Shown: one piece after another, positions 54,208 to 64,000 of the stretch
Layout: each line of letters starts with the position of its first letter
How positions within the stretch are numbered: the stretch's first letter is position 1
Origin: Micrococcus sp. 2A
GTDB lineage: Bacteria > Actinomycetota > Actinomycetes > Actinomycetales > Micrococcaceae
DNA length: 64,000 nt
Direction of reading: 5' to 3'
Assembly (NCBI RefSeq): GCF_039519235.1
Contig: NZ_CP154351.1
Location: 186,001 to 250,000, forward strand
Translations under genes and position numbers: made by a program
Notes under the pieces: generated by a model
Seen by the model: the letters and a program-made list of their open reading frames with translations, nothing else
Database searches by the model: none
Told to the model about the DNA's origin: nothing

Positions 54208-55589
54208 CCCCGCAGCCCGAGGCGCAGAGCGCCCAGCCCTTCCTGCTCAGCGCGTTCGAGATGATGACGCCCGTGCACCAGTCCCCGGGGCTGTGGCGGC
54301 ACCCGGACTCGCGGATCGCCGAGTTCGACCGCCTCTCCTACTGGACCGACCTCGCCCGCACCGTGGAGGAGGGCGGGTTCACCGCGCTGTTCCTCGCGGA
54401 CGTCCTGGGCCTGTACGACGTGTACGACGGCGGGGTCGAGGCCACCGTGCGCGGCGGTGTCCAGTGGCCGCTGCTCGAGCCGACCGTGGCCGTGCCCGCC
54501 ATGGCCGCCGTGACCGACCGCCTCGGCTTCGGCGTGACCGCGTCCGTCACGTACGAGCAGCCGTACCAGTTGGCCCGCACCTTCGCGACGCTCGACCACT
54601 TCACGCAGGGCCGCGTGGCCTGGAACGTCGTGACCAGCTACCAGGACTCCGCGGCCCGCAACCTCGGGCTGGACAGGCAGCTGCCGCACGACGAGCGCTA
54701 CGACCGCGCCGACGAGCACCTCGACGCCGTCTACCGCCTCTTCGAGGGATCGGTGGAGCCGGGCGCCGTGGTCAAGGACGCCGCCGCCGGCGTCTTCGCG
54801 GACCCGGAGCGCGTGCACCCGGCCGGCGTGGCGGGCACGCACTTCCGCGTCCCCGACGCCGCGCTCACCCACCCCGGTCCGCAGGGCACCCCGTTCCTCT
54901 TCCAGGCCGGCGCCTCCGCGCGGGGGCTGCGGTTCGCGCAGGAGCACGCCGAGGCCGTCTTCGCCATCGGCCCGACGACGGCGCACGTCCGCCGCTTCGT
55001 CGAGCAGACGCGGGCGGGGCTCGTCGACGCCGGCCGCGCCGAGGACGCGATCCGTGTGCTCGCGATGGTGACCGTCGTCGTCGCCGAGACGGACGAGGCG
55101 GCGGAGGAGCGGCTGCGTGGCTACGCGGACTTCGTGGACGTCGAGGGTGCCCTCGCCCTGTTCGGCGGCTGGACCGGCGTGGACTTCGCGGGCCTGGACC
55201 CGGACGCGCCGCTGGAGCACGTGGTGACGGACGCGAACCGCTCCGCGCTCGCGGCCTTCACCGCGGACCCCTCGGGGAAGCTGTGGACGCTGCGGGACGT
55301 GGCCGAGTTCGTGGCGATCGGCGGGCGCGGCCCCGTGATCGTGGGCTCCCCGGCGACCGTGGCGGACGAGCTCGAGCGCTGGCAGGCCGAGACCGGTGTG
55401 GACGGCTTCAACATCTCCGCGGCCGTGCGCCCGGCCGACCTCGAGCGGTTCACCACGCTCGTGAGCCCGGAGCTGCGCCGCCGCGGCGCGCTGCGCGAGC
55501 CCGAGGCCGGGAGGACGCTGCGCGAGAACATCACCGGCGCGGGGCCGCGCTTGCCGGAGGATCACCGGGGCGCGGGGTTCCGCGGCTGA
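54204..55589 (+). CDS. LLM-class FMN monooxygenase (NtaA/SnaA/DszA family)
   Basis: A 461-residue luciferase-like TIM-barrel monooxygenase dependent on reduced FMN. AFEMMTPVHQSPGLWRHP, GFTALFLADVLGLYDVYDGG, VTASVTYEQPYQLARTFATLDHFTQGRVAWNVVTSYQDSAARNLGL, HDERYDRADEHLDAVYRL and PFLFQAGASARGLRFAQEHAEAVF match the NtaA/DmoA/DszA group, which oxidises chelators, dimethyl sulfide or dibenzothiophene sulfone. The exact substrate is not determined. It lacks a flavin reductase in the operon; the siderophore-interacting flavoprotein at 55690 or the flavin reductase at 44702 could serve. Confidence 0.9.
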   Translation: MTPQPEAQSAQPFLLSAFEMMTPVHQSPGLWRHPDSRIAEFDRLSYWTDLARTVEEGGFTALFLADVLGLYDVYDGGVEATVRGGVQWPLLEPTVAVPAMAAVTDRLGFGVTASVTYEQPYQLARTFATLDHFTQGRVAWNVVTSYQDSAARNLGLDRQLPHDERYDRADEHLDAVYRLFEGSVEPGAVVKDAAAGVFADPERVHPAGVAGTHFRVPDAALTHPGPQGTPFLFQAGASARGLRFAQEHAEAVFAIGPTTAHVRRFVEQTRAGLVDAGRAEDAIRVLAMVTVVVAETDEAAEERLRGYADFVDVEGALALFGGWTGVDFAGLDPDAPLEHVVTDANRSALAAFTADPSGKLWTLRDVAEFVAIGGRGPVIVGSPATVADELERWQAETGVDGFNISAAVRPADLERFTTLVSPELRRRGALREPEAGRTLRENITGAGPRLPEDHRGAGFRG

Positions 55590-55602
55590 CCTCCCCGTCC
55601 TC

Positions 55603-55663
55603 GACGAGCCCTGCGTCGTGCTGCCGTTCCCGCGGGAACAGGCACCACAACGCAGGGCTCGTC
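55603..55663. repeat. Intergenic palindrome, family A copy 2
   Basis: Outer arms GACGAGCCCTGCGT (55603-55616) and ACGCAGGGCTCGTC (55650-55663) pair perfectly. Inside, GTTCCCGCGGGAAC (55626-55639) is a perfect palindrome. Same outer arms as 11842 and 56575. It lies between two co-oriented genes. Confidence 0.85.
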
Positions 55664-55689
55664 GCGCCGTGGCGTGGGAGAGTGAGGGC

Positions 55690-56556
55690 ATGACCCGCCC
55701 CGACGAGCCTGGCCGCCCCGCCCGCCCCCAGACCGTGCTGACGGTCCAGCGCACCGAGCGCCTCAGCCCGCACCTGGTCCGCATGACGCTCGGCGGCGAG
55801 CAGTTCGCGGACTTCCACGCCCGCTGGGCCGCCAAGGGTGCGGCGGATCAGTACATCAAGCTGCTCTTCACCGACCCCGTGCTCGGCCTCACCCCGCCCT
55901 ACGACCTGGACGCCCTCCGCGAGCGCCTCACACCCGAGCAGATGCCCGTCCGCCGCACCTACACGGTGCGCGCCGTGGACGCGGCGGCCGGCACGGTGGA
56001 CGTGGACTTCGTGGTGCACGGGACCGGTCCCGACGACGGCCTCGCCGGTCCGTGGGCCGCCTCGGCACAGCCGGGGGACACGGTGGCGTTCATGGGACCC
56101 GGCGGCAGCTACAGCCCCGATCCCGGGGCGGACTGGCACCTGTTGGTCGGTGACGACTCCGCCCTGCCCGCGATCGCCGCCGCCCTGGAGGACCTCGCGC
56201 GCACGGCCCCGGACGCCGTCGGGACCGCGCTGATCGAGGTGGGCGGCGCGGAGGACGAGCTGCCGCTCGAGGCACCGCTCGGCGTCGAGGTGCGCTGGCT
56301 GCACCGCGGCGGGGACTTCACCCCGGAGGCGACGCGCTGGGCTGCCGAGCTGCGCGCGCTCCCGTGGCGCGAGGGCCGGGTGCACGCGTTCGTGCACGGG
56401 GAGCGCGAGCAGGTGAAGGCCGCGCGGGCGTACCTCACGGACGAGCGCGGGGTGGACCGGCGGTCCATGTCCGTCAGCGCCTACTGGGCGTTCGGCCGCG
56501 CCGAGGACGCGTTCCAGGCGGAGAAGCAGACGCCGGTGGGGCAGATCTTCCCCTGA
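55690..56556 (+). CDS. Siderophore-interacting flavoprotein
   Basis: A 288-residue FAD-dependent ferric-siderophore reductase of the SIP/ViuB family. The FAD domain has PVRRTYTVRAVDAAAGTVDVDFVVHG (RxYTxR motif) and PGDTVAFMGPGGSY. The NAD(P)H domain has HLLVGDDSALPAIAAAL and VHAFVHGEREQVKAARAYL, ending SAYWAFGRAEDAF. It would release iron from imported siderophores; no siderophore transporter is nearby. An alternative role as flavin reductase for the upstream monooxygenases is possible. ATG at 55690 has GTGAGGG upstream. Confidence 0.9.
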   Translation: MTRPDEPGRPARPQTVLTVQRTERLSPHLVRMTLGGEQFADFHARWAAKGAADQYIKLLFTDPVLGLTPPYDLDALRERLTPEQMPVRRTYTVRAVDAAAGTVDVDFVVHGTGPDDGLAGPWAASAQPGDTVAFMGPGGSYSPDPGADWHLLVGDDSALPAIAAALEDLARTAPDAVGTALIEVGGAEDELPLEAPLGVEVRWLHRGGDFTPEATRWAAELRALPWREGRVHAFVHGEREQVKAARAYLTDERGVDRRSMSVSAYWAFGRAEDAFQAEKQTPVGQIFP

Positions 56557-56574
56557 GGGGTGACGTGCCCATGC

Positions 56575-56635
56575 GACGAACCCTGCGTCGTTGTGCCTGT
56601 CGCGCGGTCTCCAGGGCGACAGCGCAGGGCTCGTC
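56575..56635. repeat. Intergenic palindrome, family A copy 3
   Basis: GACGAACCCTGCG (56575-56587) pairs with CGCAGGGCTCGTC (56623-56635) with one mismatch; an inner TGTCGC/GCGACA pairing is also possible. It lies between convergent genes, 20 bases after the flavoprotein stop. Confidence 0.8.
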
Positions 56636-56649
56636 ACCCGGGGCAGGGC

Positions 56650-58122
56650 TCACGCCGCGTCGGCCGCCGGGCGCTTCACGAACCACACCGCCACCACGTT
56701 GAGCGTGAACACCGCCGCGCCAGAGAGGAACGCCAGGTGCACGCCGTCCATCATGGCGGCCCGCGCCGGCAGGCCTGCCGCGGCCGACGACGCCGTCCCC
56801 ACCGTGAGCAGCGTGATGAACAGCGCCGTGCCCGCCGCGCCGGCCACCTGCTGCAGCGTGGACATCAGGGCGGAGCCGTGCGCGTACAGCGGCCGGGGCA
56901 GGGCGCTGAGCGCCGTCGTCATGAGCGGGGAGAACAGCAGGGAGAGGCCGATCGAGATGGCCACGTGCAGGCCCACCACCATGAGGGCGCTCGAGTCCTC
57001 GCTCAGCGTGGTGTAGCCCCACAGTCCCGCGGCGCCGAGAACCGAGCCCGGCACGACGAGCGGGCGCGGGCCGACGCGGTCGTAGAGGGTTCCCACCACG
57101 TAGCCGAGCACCGCCATCACGACGCCGCCGGGCAGCAGGGCCAGGCCGGACTGCTGGGTGCTCCAGCCGAGCACCTCCTGCAGGTAGATGGGCAACAGGA
57201 TGATGGTGCCGAACAGGGCCATCATGGACACGAGCATCACGCCCAGCGCCACCGTGAACGTGGGCCGGGCGAGCGTGCGCAGGTCCAGGAGCGCGCGGTC
57301 CTTGAGCCGCAGCTGGCGGGCCGCGAACGCCGCCAGGGCGAGCACTCCCACCAGGATCGGGATCCACGGCGCGACGGCCGCGTGCCCGCCCGCGGCCTCG
57401 CCGATGCTGGAGAGGCCGAAGACCAGGCCCGCGAAGCCGACGGCGGAGAGCGCTCCGGAGGGCACGTCCAGGCGGACAGGATGCGGCTCGGTGACGTTGC
57501 GGACCCACGCGGCGCCGGCGGCCAGCGCGAACAGGGCGATGGGCAGCACGGTGAAGAACAGCCAGCGCCACGTGAAGTGCTCGAGGATCACTCCGCCCAC
57601 GGTGGGGCCGCTGGCCGGGGCCACGGCGATGACGATCGAGATGACGCCCATGATGCGCCCGCGGCGGGCCAGCGGCACCACGTTGAGCACCGTGGTCATC
57701 AGCAGCGGCATCATGATGGCCGTGCCGACGGCCTGCACCACGCGTCCGGCGAGCAGGATCCCGAAGGTCGGCGCCAGTCCCGCCAGAGCGGTGCCGAGCG
57801 TGAACGTGCTCATGGCGATGATGAACACGGTGCGGAGCGTGAACCGGTTCAGCAGCCACCCCGTGAAGGGGATGACCACGGCCATCGTCAGCATGAAGCC
57901 GGTGGAGAGCCACTGCGCCGAGGCGGCCGAGACCGAGAACTCCTCCATCAGGCGCGGCAGCGCCACGGACATGATCGTCTCGTTGAGGATCACCACGAAG
58001 GCGGCGGAGACGAGCAGGCCGATGAGTCGGCCGGTGCCGGGGGCGAGGGTGTCGGCGACGAGGGCGCGCTCGCCGTCGTCGTGCGCGGGGCCCGGGGAGC
58101 CGGCGTCGGGGGATGAGGTCAC
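56650..58122 (-). CDS. DHA2-type multidrug MFS transporter
   Basis: A 490-residue, 14-helix drug:H+ antiporter. VVILNETIMSVALPRLMEEF in helix one (the DHA2 NETxxxVALP pattern), LTMAVVIPFTGWLLNRF, GRVVQAVGTAIMMPLL, and the motif C stretch APASGPTVGGVIL are all clear. It resembles EmrB/LfrA-type exporters that carry lipophilic drugs. The start is GTG at 58122 with GAAAGG five bases upstream. There is no adjacent regulator. The stretch 58123-58324, between it and acs, holds no gene I can support. Confidence 0.9.
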   Translation of the reverse strand: MTSSPDAGSPGPAHDDGERALVADTLAPGTGRLIGLLVSAAFVVILNETIMSVALPRLMEEFSVSAASAQWLSTGFMLTMAVVIPFTGWLLNRFTLRTVFIIAMSTFTLGTALAGLAPTFGILLAGRVVQAVGTAIMMPLLMTTVLNVVPLARRGRIMGVISIVIAVAPASGPTVGGVILEHFTWRWLFFTVLPIALFALAAGAAWVRNVTEPHPVRLDVPSGALSAVGFAGLVFGLSSIGEAAGGHAAVAPWIPILVGVLALAAFAARQLRLKDRALLDLRTLARPTFTVALGVMLVSMMALFGTIILLPIYLQEVLGWSTQQSGLALLPGGVVMAVLGYVVGTLYDRVGPRPLVVPGSVLGAAGLWGYTTLSEDSSALMVVGLHVAISIGLSLLFSPLMTTALSALPRPLYAHGSALMSTLQQVAGAAGTALFITLLTVGTASSAAAGLPARAAMMDGVHLAFLSGAAVFTLNVVAVWFVKRPAADAA

Positions 58123-58324
58123 GGGGGCCTTTCAGGGGGCGGGACCGAGCGGGGAACGGCCGCCAGTCTATGGGGGCGGGCGGGCCCCCGCCCCGTGACG
58201 GTTCCGGACGGGGGTGAGAGGCTGACGTCGTCATCCTCGATCCGCGAGTCGGCCGGGCCCGCGGGCTCGCCCTCCTCCGAGATCCAGTCCGCGAACGCGG
58301 ACCTCGCCGGCGAGAGCGGGGCGG

Positions 58325-60433
<2,109 letters not shown>

Positions 60434-60626
60434 GGGAGGGAACCTCGGTTCGGTCGGGGGTGTGGCGAGCGCAAGCGGCGGGCGTCTCGGAGGAGCCCGG
60501 GCTCGGTCCTCGAGCGTACGAATCCCCGCGGCCGCCCCGCCCGCCCCGCGTCACGCAGGGCCGGCCGCCGCCTGCCGCGCCGCCGGCTGCCCGGCACCCC
60601 CGGGGCGCTCTGGAAGAGTGGTGCCC

Positions 60627-61901
60627 ATGCAGAGCCCCGCCGCCGACCACGCATCCCTCTCCGCCGAGTTCGCCGAGGTGTTCCACGCCGCCGCCCAGGG
60701 CGAGCGGGCCCGCGAGGCCGGGCGCCACCTGCCCTTCGTGGCGCAGCAGCGGCTCCAGGAGGCCGGGCTGGGGAAGGTCAGCGTCCCGGCCGAGTTCGGC
60801 GGGCGCGGAGCCGGGCACGAGACGGTGCTGCGCCTGCTGGCCGACCTCGCCGCGCGGGACGTGAACACCGCACACCTGTGGCGTTCGCACCTGGTGTTCG
60901 TGGCCGCCGTCGACGACCAGCCTCAGCGCCTGAGGAAGGCCTGGATGCCTCACGCCGCCGCGGGGGAGTGGGCCGGCTCCGCCCTCGCGGAGCGCGCCGG
61001 ATCCGGGGCCGCGCCGGGCCGGGCGGCGGCGCGTGCCGCCCGCGACGAGGGCGGCACGTGGGTGGTCACGGGCCACAAGTACTACGCCACGGGCTCGGCG
61101 TTCGCGCAGTGGACCATCGTCACGGTGGGCGTGGACGGGGCCGACCTCGTCTCCCGACGCAACTCGAAGCGGGCCGGCGGCGCGGTGCGCGAGCCGGAGC
61201 GGGCGATCGCGGTGGTGCGCGTGCGCCAGCCGCGCGTGCGCATCAAGGATGACTGGGACGGATTCGGCCAGCGGCTCACCGCCACCGGGTCCGTGGTGCT
61301 CGACGGCGCGGCCGCGGAGGACCTGCTCGAGGTGCCGCGTTCGCACGGGCCCGTGCCGGTGCTCGAGGAGGCCACGCTGCTGGCCCTGCAGGTGGGCGTG
61401 GCCCGCGCGGCCCTCGACGAGGGCGTGGCCCTCCTGAAGGCCCGCACCCGAACGTTCAACACCGGCACGGCGGACCGCCCGCAGCAGGATCCGCAGCTGC
61501 TCGAGATCGTGGGGCGCATGGCCGGGCAGGTGAGCGCGGCTCGGCTGCTCGTGCGCGAGGTCGGGAGGGCCATGGACGCCGCCGCGGCGTGGGACGCGGC
61601 CCATCCGGACGACGTCGAGGGCGAGGTGAGCGCCCGCCTGTGGGACGAGGCGATGGACGCGGCCTACCGGGCTCAGGCCGTGGTGCCGGACTTCGTCCTC
61701 GAGGTCTGCACCCGGATCTTCGACACCCTCGGCGCCTCCGCGACCTCCACCGAGCTGCAGCTGGACCGCCACTGGCGCAACGCCCGCACCCTGGCCACGC
61801 ACGATCCTGCCGTGTTCAAGGTCCGGATGGTCGGGGACCGCCTGGTCAACGGCGCGGCCCCGGTCGCGTACACCTCCGCCGGCGAGGTCCCGGAGGACTG
61901 A
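60627..61901 (+). CDS. Second DszC/SfnB-like flavoprotein monooxygenase
   Basis: A 424-residue acyl-CoA-dehydrogenase-fold protein related to the one at 51353. VSVPAEFGGRGAGHETVLRLLADLAARDVNTAHLWRSHLVFV, VTGHKYYATGSAFAQWTIVTVG, DDWDGFGQRLTATGSVVLDG and LDRHWRNARTLATHDPAVFKVRMVGDRLVNG are the matching segments. It lies before the methionine ABC transporter but is separated from it by a strong terminator, so it is a separate unit. AAGAGT lies 7 bases before the ATG and GGAAGAG could also act as ribosome site. Role in sulfur acquisition is inferred from family and neighbourhood. Confidence 0.85.
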   Translation: MQSPAADHASLSAEFAEVFHAAAQGERAREAGRHLPFVAQQRLQEAGLGKVSVPAEFGGRGAGHETVLRLLADLAARDVNTAHLWRSHLVFVAAVDDQPQRLRKAWMPHAAAGEWAGSALAERAGSGAAPGRAAARAARDEGGTWVVTGHKYYATGSAFAQWTIVTVGVDGADLVSRRNSKRAGGAVREPERAIAVVRVRQPRVRIKDDWDGFGQRLTATGSVVLDGAAAEDLLEVPRSHGPVPVLEEATLLALQVGVARAALDEGVALLKARTRTFNTGTADRPQQDPQLLEIVGRMAGQVSAARLLVREVGRAMDAAAAWDAAHPDDVEGEVSARLWDEAMDAAYRAQAVVPDFVLEVCTRIFDTLGASATSTELQLDRHWRNARTLATHDPAVFKVRMVGDRLVNGAAPVAYTSAGEVPED

Positions 61902-61928
61902 GCGCGGCGGGGTCGGCGGGCACGGTGG

Positions 61929-61986
61929 CCCCACCACGACGACGGCGGCGCACCCGGGCGGGGGCGTCGCCGTCGTCGTGGTGGGG
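61929..61986 (+). terminator. Strong terminator before the methionine transporter leader
   Basis: Perfect 19-bp arms (CCCCACCACGACGACGGCG / CGCCGTCGTCGTGGTGGGG) enclose a 20-base GC-rich loop. It isolates the monooxygenase gene from the metNIQ unit. Confidence 0.85.
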
Positions 61987-62106
61987 GCGGTCCTGTGACG
62001 ACGTGTGCGCGGCGCCGAGATCCCCCACGGCCCTGGCGGCCGCGATGCGTCCTCGCCGGTCGGCCCGGCTGTGAGGCGCGGGGCCGGTGTGATGAAGTCA
62101 TTGCAC

Positions 62107-62192
62107 CCATCCAGAGCGGCCGAGAGATCTGGCTCGACGACGCCGCAGCAGCCCGCCCGTACGGACCAGGGTGCTACCGCCAGAACCGATGG
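62107..62192 (+). promoter_or_regulatory. SAM (S-box-like) riboswitch of metNIQ
   Basis: The leader reads CCATC...GATGG as closing stem (62107-62111 with 62188-62192). Inside come AGAGCGGCCGAGAGATCTGG, GACGCCGCAGCAGCC and AGGGTGCTACCGCCAG, in the order of the SAM-I/IV clan core (GAGGGA, GACGCCG/GCAACC, AGGTGCTAA). Some core bases differ: GAGAGA, GCAGCC and GCTAC. The 3' strand of the closing stem runs straight into the GGAGG ribosome site of metN, so SAM binding would hide it: translational repression. The methionine-transporter context supports the call. Confidence 0.75.
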
Positions 62193-62201
62193 AGGAATGC
62201 A

Positions 62202-63155
62202 TTGATCTCACTTCGCCATGTCTCGACCACCTTCACCCGGGAGGCCTCTCCGCGGCGGGCCCGGCCTGCCTCGCCGGCCGCTTGGCTGCGCCGACGGAAC
62301 GCCGTGGTGGTGGACCCGCCGTCGTCGTCCGGTGCATCCTTCACCGCCGTGGACGACGTCTCACTGGACATCCCGGCCGGGGCTATCCACGGCATCATCG
62401 GCTTCAGCGGCGCCGGGAAGTCCACCCTTCTGCGCAACATCAACCTCCTGCAACGTCCCACCGCCGGCGAGGTGTGGTTCGATTCCGAAGAGCTCACGGG
62501 CCTCTCCGAGGCCGAGCTACGGATCCGCCGTCATGAGATCGGGATGATCTTCCAGGGCTTCAACCTCGTGCACAACCACACCGCCTTGGGCAACGTCGAG
62601 CTGGGCCTGAAGTTCACCGGCGAGCGCAATGCCCGAAACCGACGGAAGCAGGCACTGGAGGCGCTCGACCTGGTGGACCTGGCGGACAAGGCGTCCTCCT
62701 ACCCCGCGCAACTCTCCGGAGGGCAGAAGCAACGTGTGGCCATTGCCCGTGCGCTGGCGACGCGCCCGAAGCTCCTCCTGTGCGACGAGCCGACGTCCGC
62801 CCTCGACCCCTTCACCACGGCCACGGTGCTCCAGTACCTGGCGGACATCAACCGTCAGCTGGGCATCACCGTGGTGATCGTGACCCACGAGATGGAGGTC
62901 ATCAAGGCGTTGGCCGACGACGTGTCCGTCATGGAGGCCGGGCGCGTGGTGGAGAGTTTCAGCGTGGAGGACCTGTCTTCGGGACGGTTCATACCCACCA
63001 CCTCCATCGGCGCCTACCTGGTGTCTGAGGGCATCCACCTCGACCGGGCTGGACGCGGGCACACTCCACCCCCGGAGCCCCCGGCCGAGCGCCGAGACGG
63101 CCCCCTGGACGCCGCGCCGAGCCTGCCCCTCCTGGCCGGGGCGGAGGTGGCCTGA
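62202..63155 (+). CDS. metN: Methionine ABC transporter ATPase, TTG start
   Basis: A 317-residue ATP-binding subunit of a D/L-methionine importer. Walker A is GFSGAGKST, then [15 protein letters not shown] (signature) and [12 protein letters not shown] (Walker B), HEMEV as switch. [22 protein letters not shown] is typical of MetN. Two departures: an insert of about 35 residues after [10 protein letters not shown] (before [14 protein letters not shown]), and no C-terminal NIL domain (the methionine-sensing trans-inhibition domain); instead a short Pro-rich tail ends the protein. The TTG at 62202 is chosen for GGAGG six bases upstream. The downstream permease starts 1 base after the stop. Confidence 0.9.
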   Translation: MISLRHVSTTFTREASPRRARPASPAAWLRRRNAVVVDPPSSSGASFTAVDDVSLDIPAGAIHGIIGFSGAGKSTLLRNINLLQRPTAGEVWFDSEELTGLSEAELRIRRHEIGMIFQGFNLVHNHTALGNVELGLKFTGERNARNRRKQALEALDLVDLADKASSYPAQLSGGQKQRVAIARALATRPKLLLCDEPTSALDPFTTATVLQYLADINRQLGITVVIVTHEMEVIKALADDVSVMEAGRVVESFSVEDLSSGRFIPTTSIGAYLVSEGIHLDRAGRGHTPPPEPPAERRDGPLDAAPSLPLLAGAEVA

Positions 63156-63156
63156 G

Positions 63157-63822
63157 ATGGAGCGCATCGTCGAACTCCTGCCGGAGCTCACCGTCGCCCT
63201 GGGCCAGACGCTGCTGATGATCGCCGTGGCCATCCCAGCGGCCGTGGCCCTGGGCATTCCGCTCGGCGTGTGGCTCTTCACCCATGCGCCCGGCGGCATC
63301 TCCCCGTCGCCGCGGGCGCATCGCCTCGTCTCAGGCCTGGTGAACGTGTTCCGTTCCTTCCCGTTCCTGATCCTGCTCATCGCCATCATCCCGTTCACCC
63401 GCCTGGTGGTGGGGACAACCGTGGGAACCGCCGCGGCGATCGTGCCCCTCACCGTCAACGCGATCCCGTACTTTGCCCGGCTCGTGGAGCAGAACATGAC
63501 GCAGCTCGGCGGGGGAGCCGTCGAGGCGGCAAGCGCGATGGGGGCGACGCGCGGCCAGATCATCCGCAACGTCCTGCTGGTCGACGCACGCCCGGCACTC
63601 ATCGGATCGATCACCATCACCATGGTCAGCTTCATCTCGTTCTCCGCCATGGTCGGACTCGTCGGCGGCGGTGGCATCGGCGATTTCGCCATCCGATACG
63701 GCTATTACCGCTACGAGACGGAGGTCATGGCGGTGGCCATCCTCGCCATGCTCCTGCTGGTCACGGCGGTCCAGTTCGTCGGCGGCCGGCTGGTCCGCCG
63801 CACGGACAAGCGCCTGGCCTGA
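63157..63822 (+). CDS. metI: Methionine ABC transporter permease
   Basis: A 221-residue permease with five hydrophobic segments. LGQTLLMIAVAIPAAVALGIPLGVWLF, LVNVFRSFPFLILLIAIIPFTRLVVGTTVGTAAAIVPLTVNAIPYFARLVEQNM and the EAA loop EAASAMGATRGQIIRNVLL with VGLVGGGGIGDFAIRYGYYRYETEVM are diagnostic of MetI. It starts 1 base after the metN stop and is followed at 63922 by the substrate-binding gene. Confidence 0.95.
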   Translation: MERIVELLPELTVALGQTLLMIAVAIPAAVALGIPLGVWLFTHAPGGISPSPRAHRLVSGLVNVFRSFPFLILLIAIIPFTRLVVGTTVGTAAAIVPLTVNAIPYFARLVEQNMTQLGGGAVEAASAMGATRGQIIRNVLLVDARPALIGSITITMVSFISFSAMVGLVGGGGIGDFAIRYGYYRYETEVMAVAILAMLLLVTAVQFVGGRLVRRTDKRLA

Positions 63823-63921
63823 TCTGTGTGCGCGGTGCACGCGCCCCTTTTCACGTACGCCACTCTCCCGCCCGAGATCGCCCCCCCCGTGCCCTTGCGG
63901 CCTCATCGAAAGGTAACCCCC

Positions 63922-64000
63922 ATGCTCCTGCACGCCCACTCACCGTCGTCCAGGCCCACCCGCCGCCGTGTCCTCCAGGGGCTGGCCTTGACGGCCTTCG
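63922..64000 (+). CDS. metQ: Substrate-binding protein of the methionine transporter, start only
   Basis: Only 26 codons are inside the window. ATG at 63922 has GAAAGGTA upstream. The N-terminus is basic and carries PTRRRVLQGLALTAF, which looks like a twin-arginine signal (RRxxL with a hydrophobic stretch after). The position after metN and metI makes it the MetQ-type binding lipoprotein; the lipobox would lie beyond the window edge. 99 bases separate it from metI. Confidence 0.7.
   Translation, partial: MLLHAHSPSSRPTRRRVLQGLALTAF

Noticed and set aside
58123..58324. Possible small leftward gene after acs
   Set aside because: A short frame contains DWISEEGEPAGPADSRIEDDD, but no start codon with a ribosome site or -10 is placed for it.

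Overview
The window looks like chromosome of a very high-GC actinobacterium. Third codon positions are almost all G or C, GTG and TTG starts are common, and the gene complement (pta-ackA, DUF3151 and tdk near fba, hut cluster, MHS-type transporters) fits the Micrococcaceae, most likely Micrococcus or a close relative. That placement is an inference from gene content and style; no rRNA is present. I see no transposase, integrase, phage gene, CRISPR array or replication origin.

Layout. 1-7.9 kb (acetate and housekeeping): ackA (cut by the left edge) and pta, an atypical Nramp-family transporter, a thiamine-binding-like protein, a GNAT acetyltransferase, a spermidine-synthase-like protein, a tandem universal stress protein and a small zincin. 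7.9-8.4 kb: tRNA-Glu, tRNA-Asp and tRNA-Phe with two promoters and a strong terminator. 8.5-13.4 kb: a small acidic protein, a broken zinc alcohol dehydrogenase, a BCCT osmolyte transporter and an APC amino-acid permease. 13.5-25.7 kb: GH13 alpha-glucosidase, MFS exporter, nitroreductase, xthA, nadE, a MarR regulator, pyrE, corA, a TrmH-type methyltransferase, an SMP-30 lactonase and class II fba. 25.8-36.1 kb: lipoprotein, DUF3151, tdk, a Cys-rich miniprotein, bioB behind a paired BioQ-like operator, purA, a large catalase, a nitrilase and a membrane protein. 36.3-47.2 kb: histidine utilisation, with an IclR regulator divergent from hutU-yjiH-hutI-hutH. hutG lies further on, beyond an inserted MHS transporter/flavin reductase/GntR block. 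47.3-64 kb: sulfur metabolism and uptake, with metY, a translationally coupled monooxygenase-MFS-monooxygenase operon, a siderophore-interacting flavoprotein, acs, a second DszC/SfnB-like flavoprotein, and a methionine ABC transporter (metN, metI, start of metQ) behind a SAM-riboswitch-like leader.

How the parts work together. pta/ackA and the distant acs give two routes between acetate and acetyl-CoA. The hut genes take histidine to glutamate plus formamide. The last 17 kb combine sulfhydrylation (metY), oxidative release of sulfur from organic compounds (inferred) and methionine import.

Two window-wide signals stand out. First, at least six unrelated sequence families of long, nearly perfect intergenic palindromes occur; two of them (A and D) and a third (B) appear in more than one copy with conserved arm sequence, mostly between convergent genes. 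Second, at least fifteen genes have a TANNNT-like -10 hexamer ending exactly 6 or 7 bases before the start codon, which points to widespread leaderless transcription.
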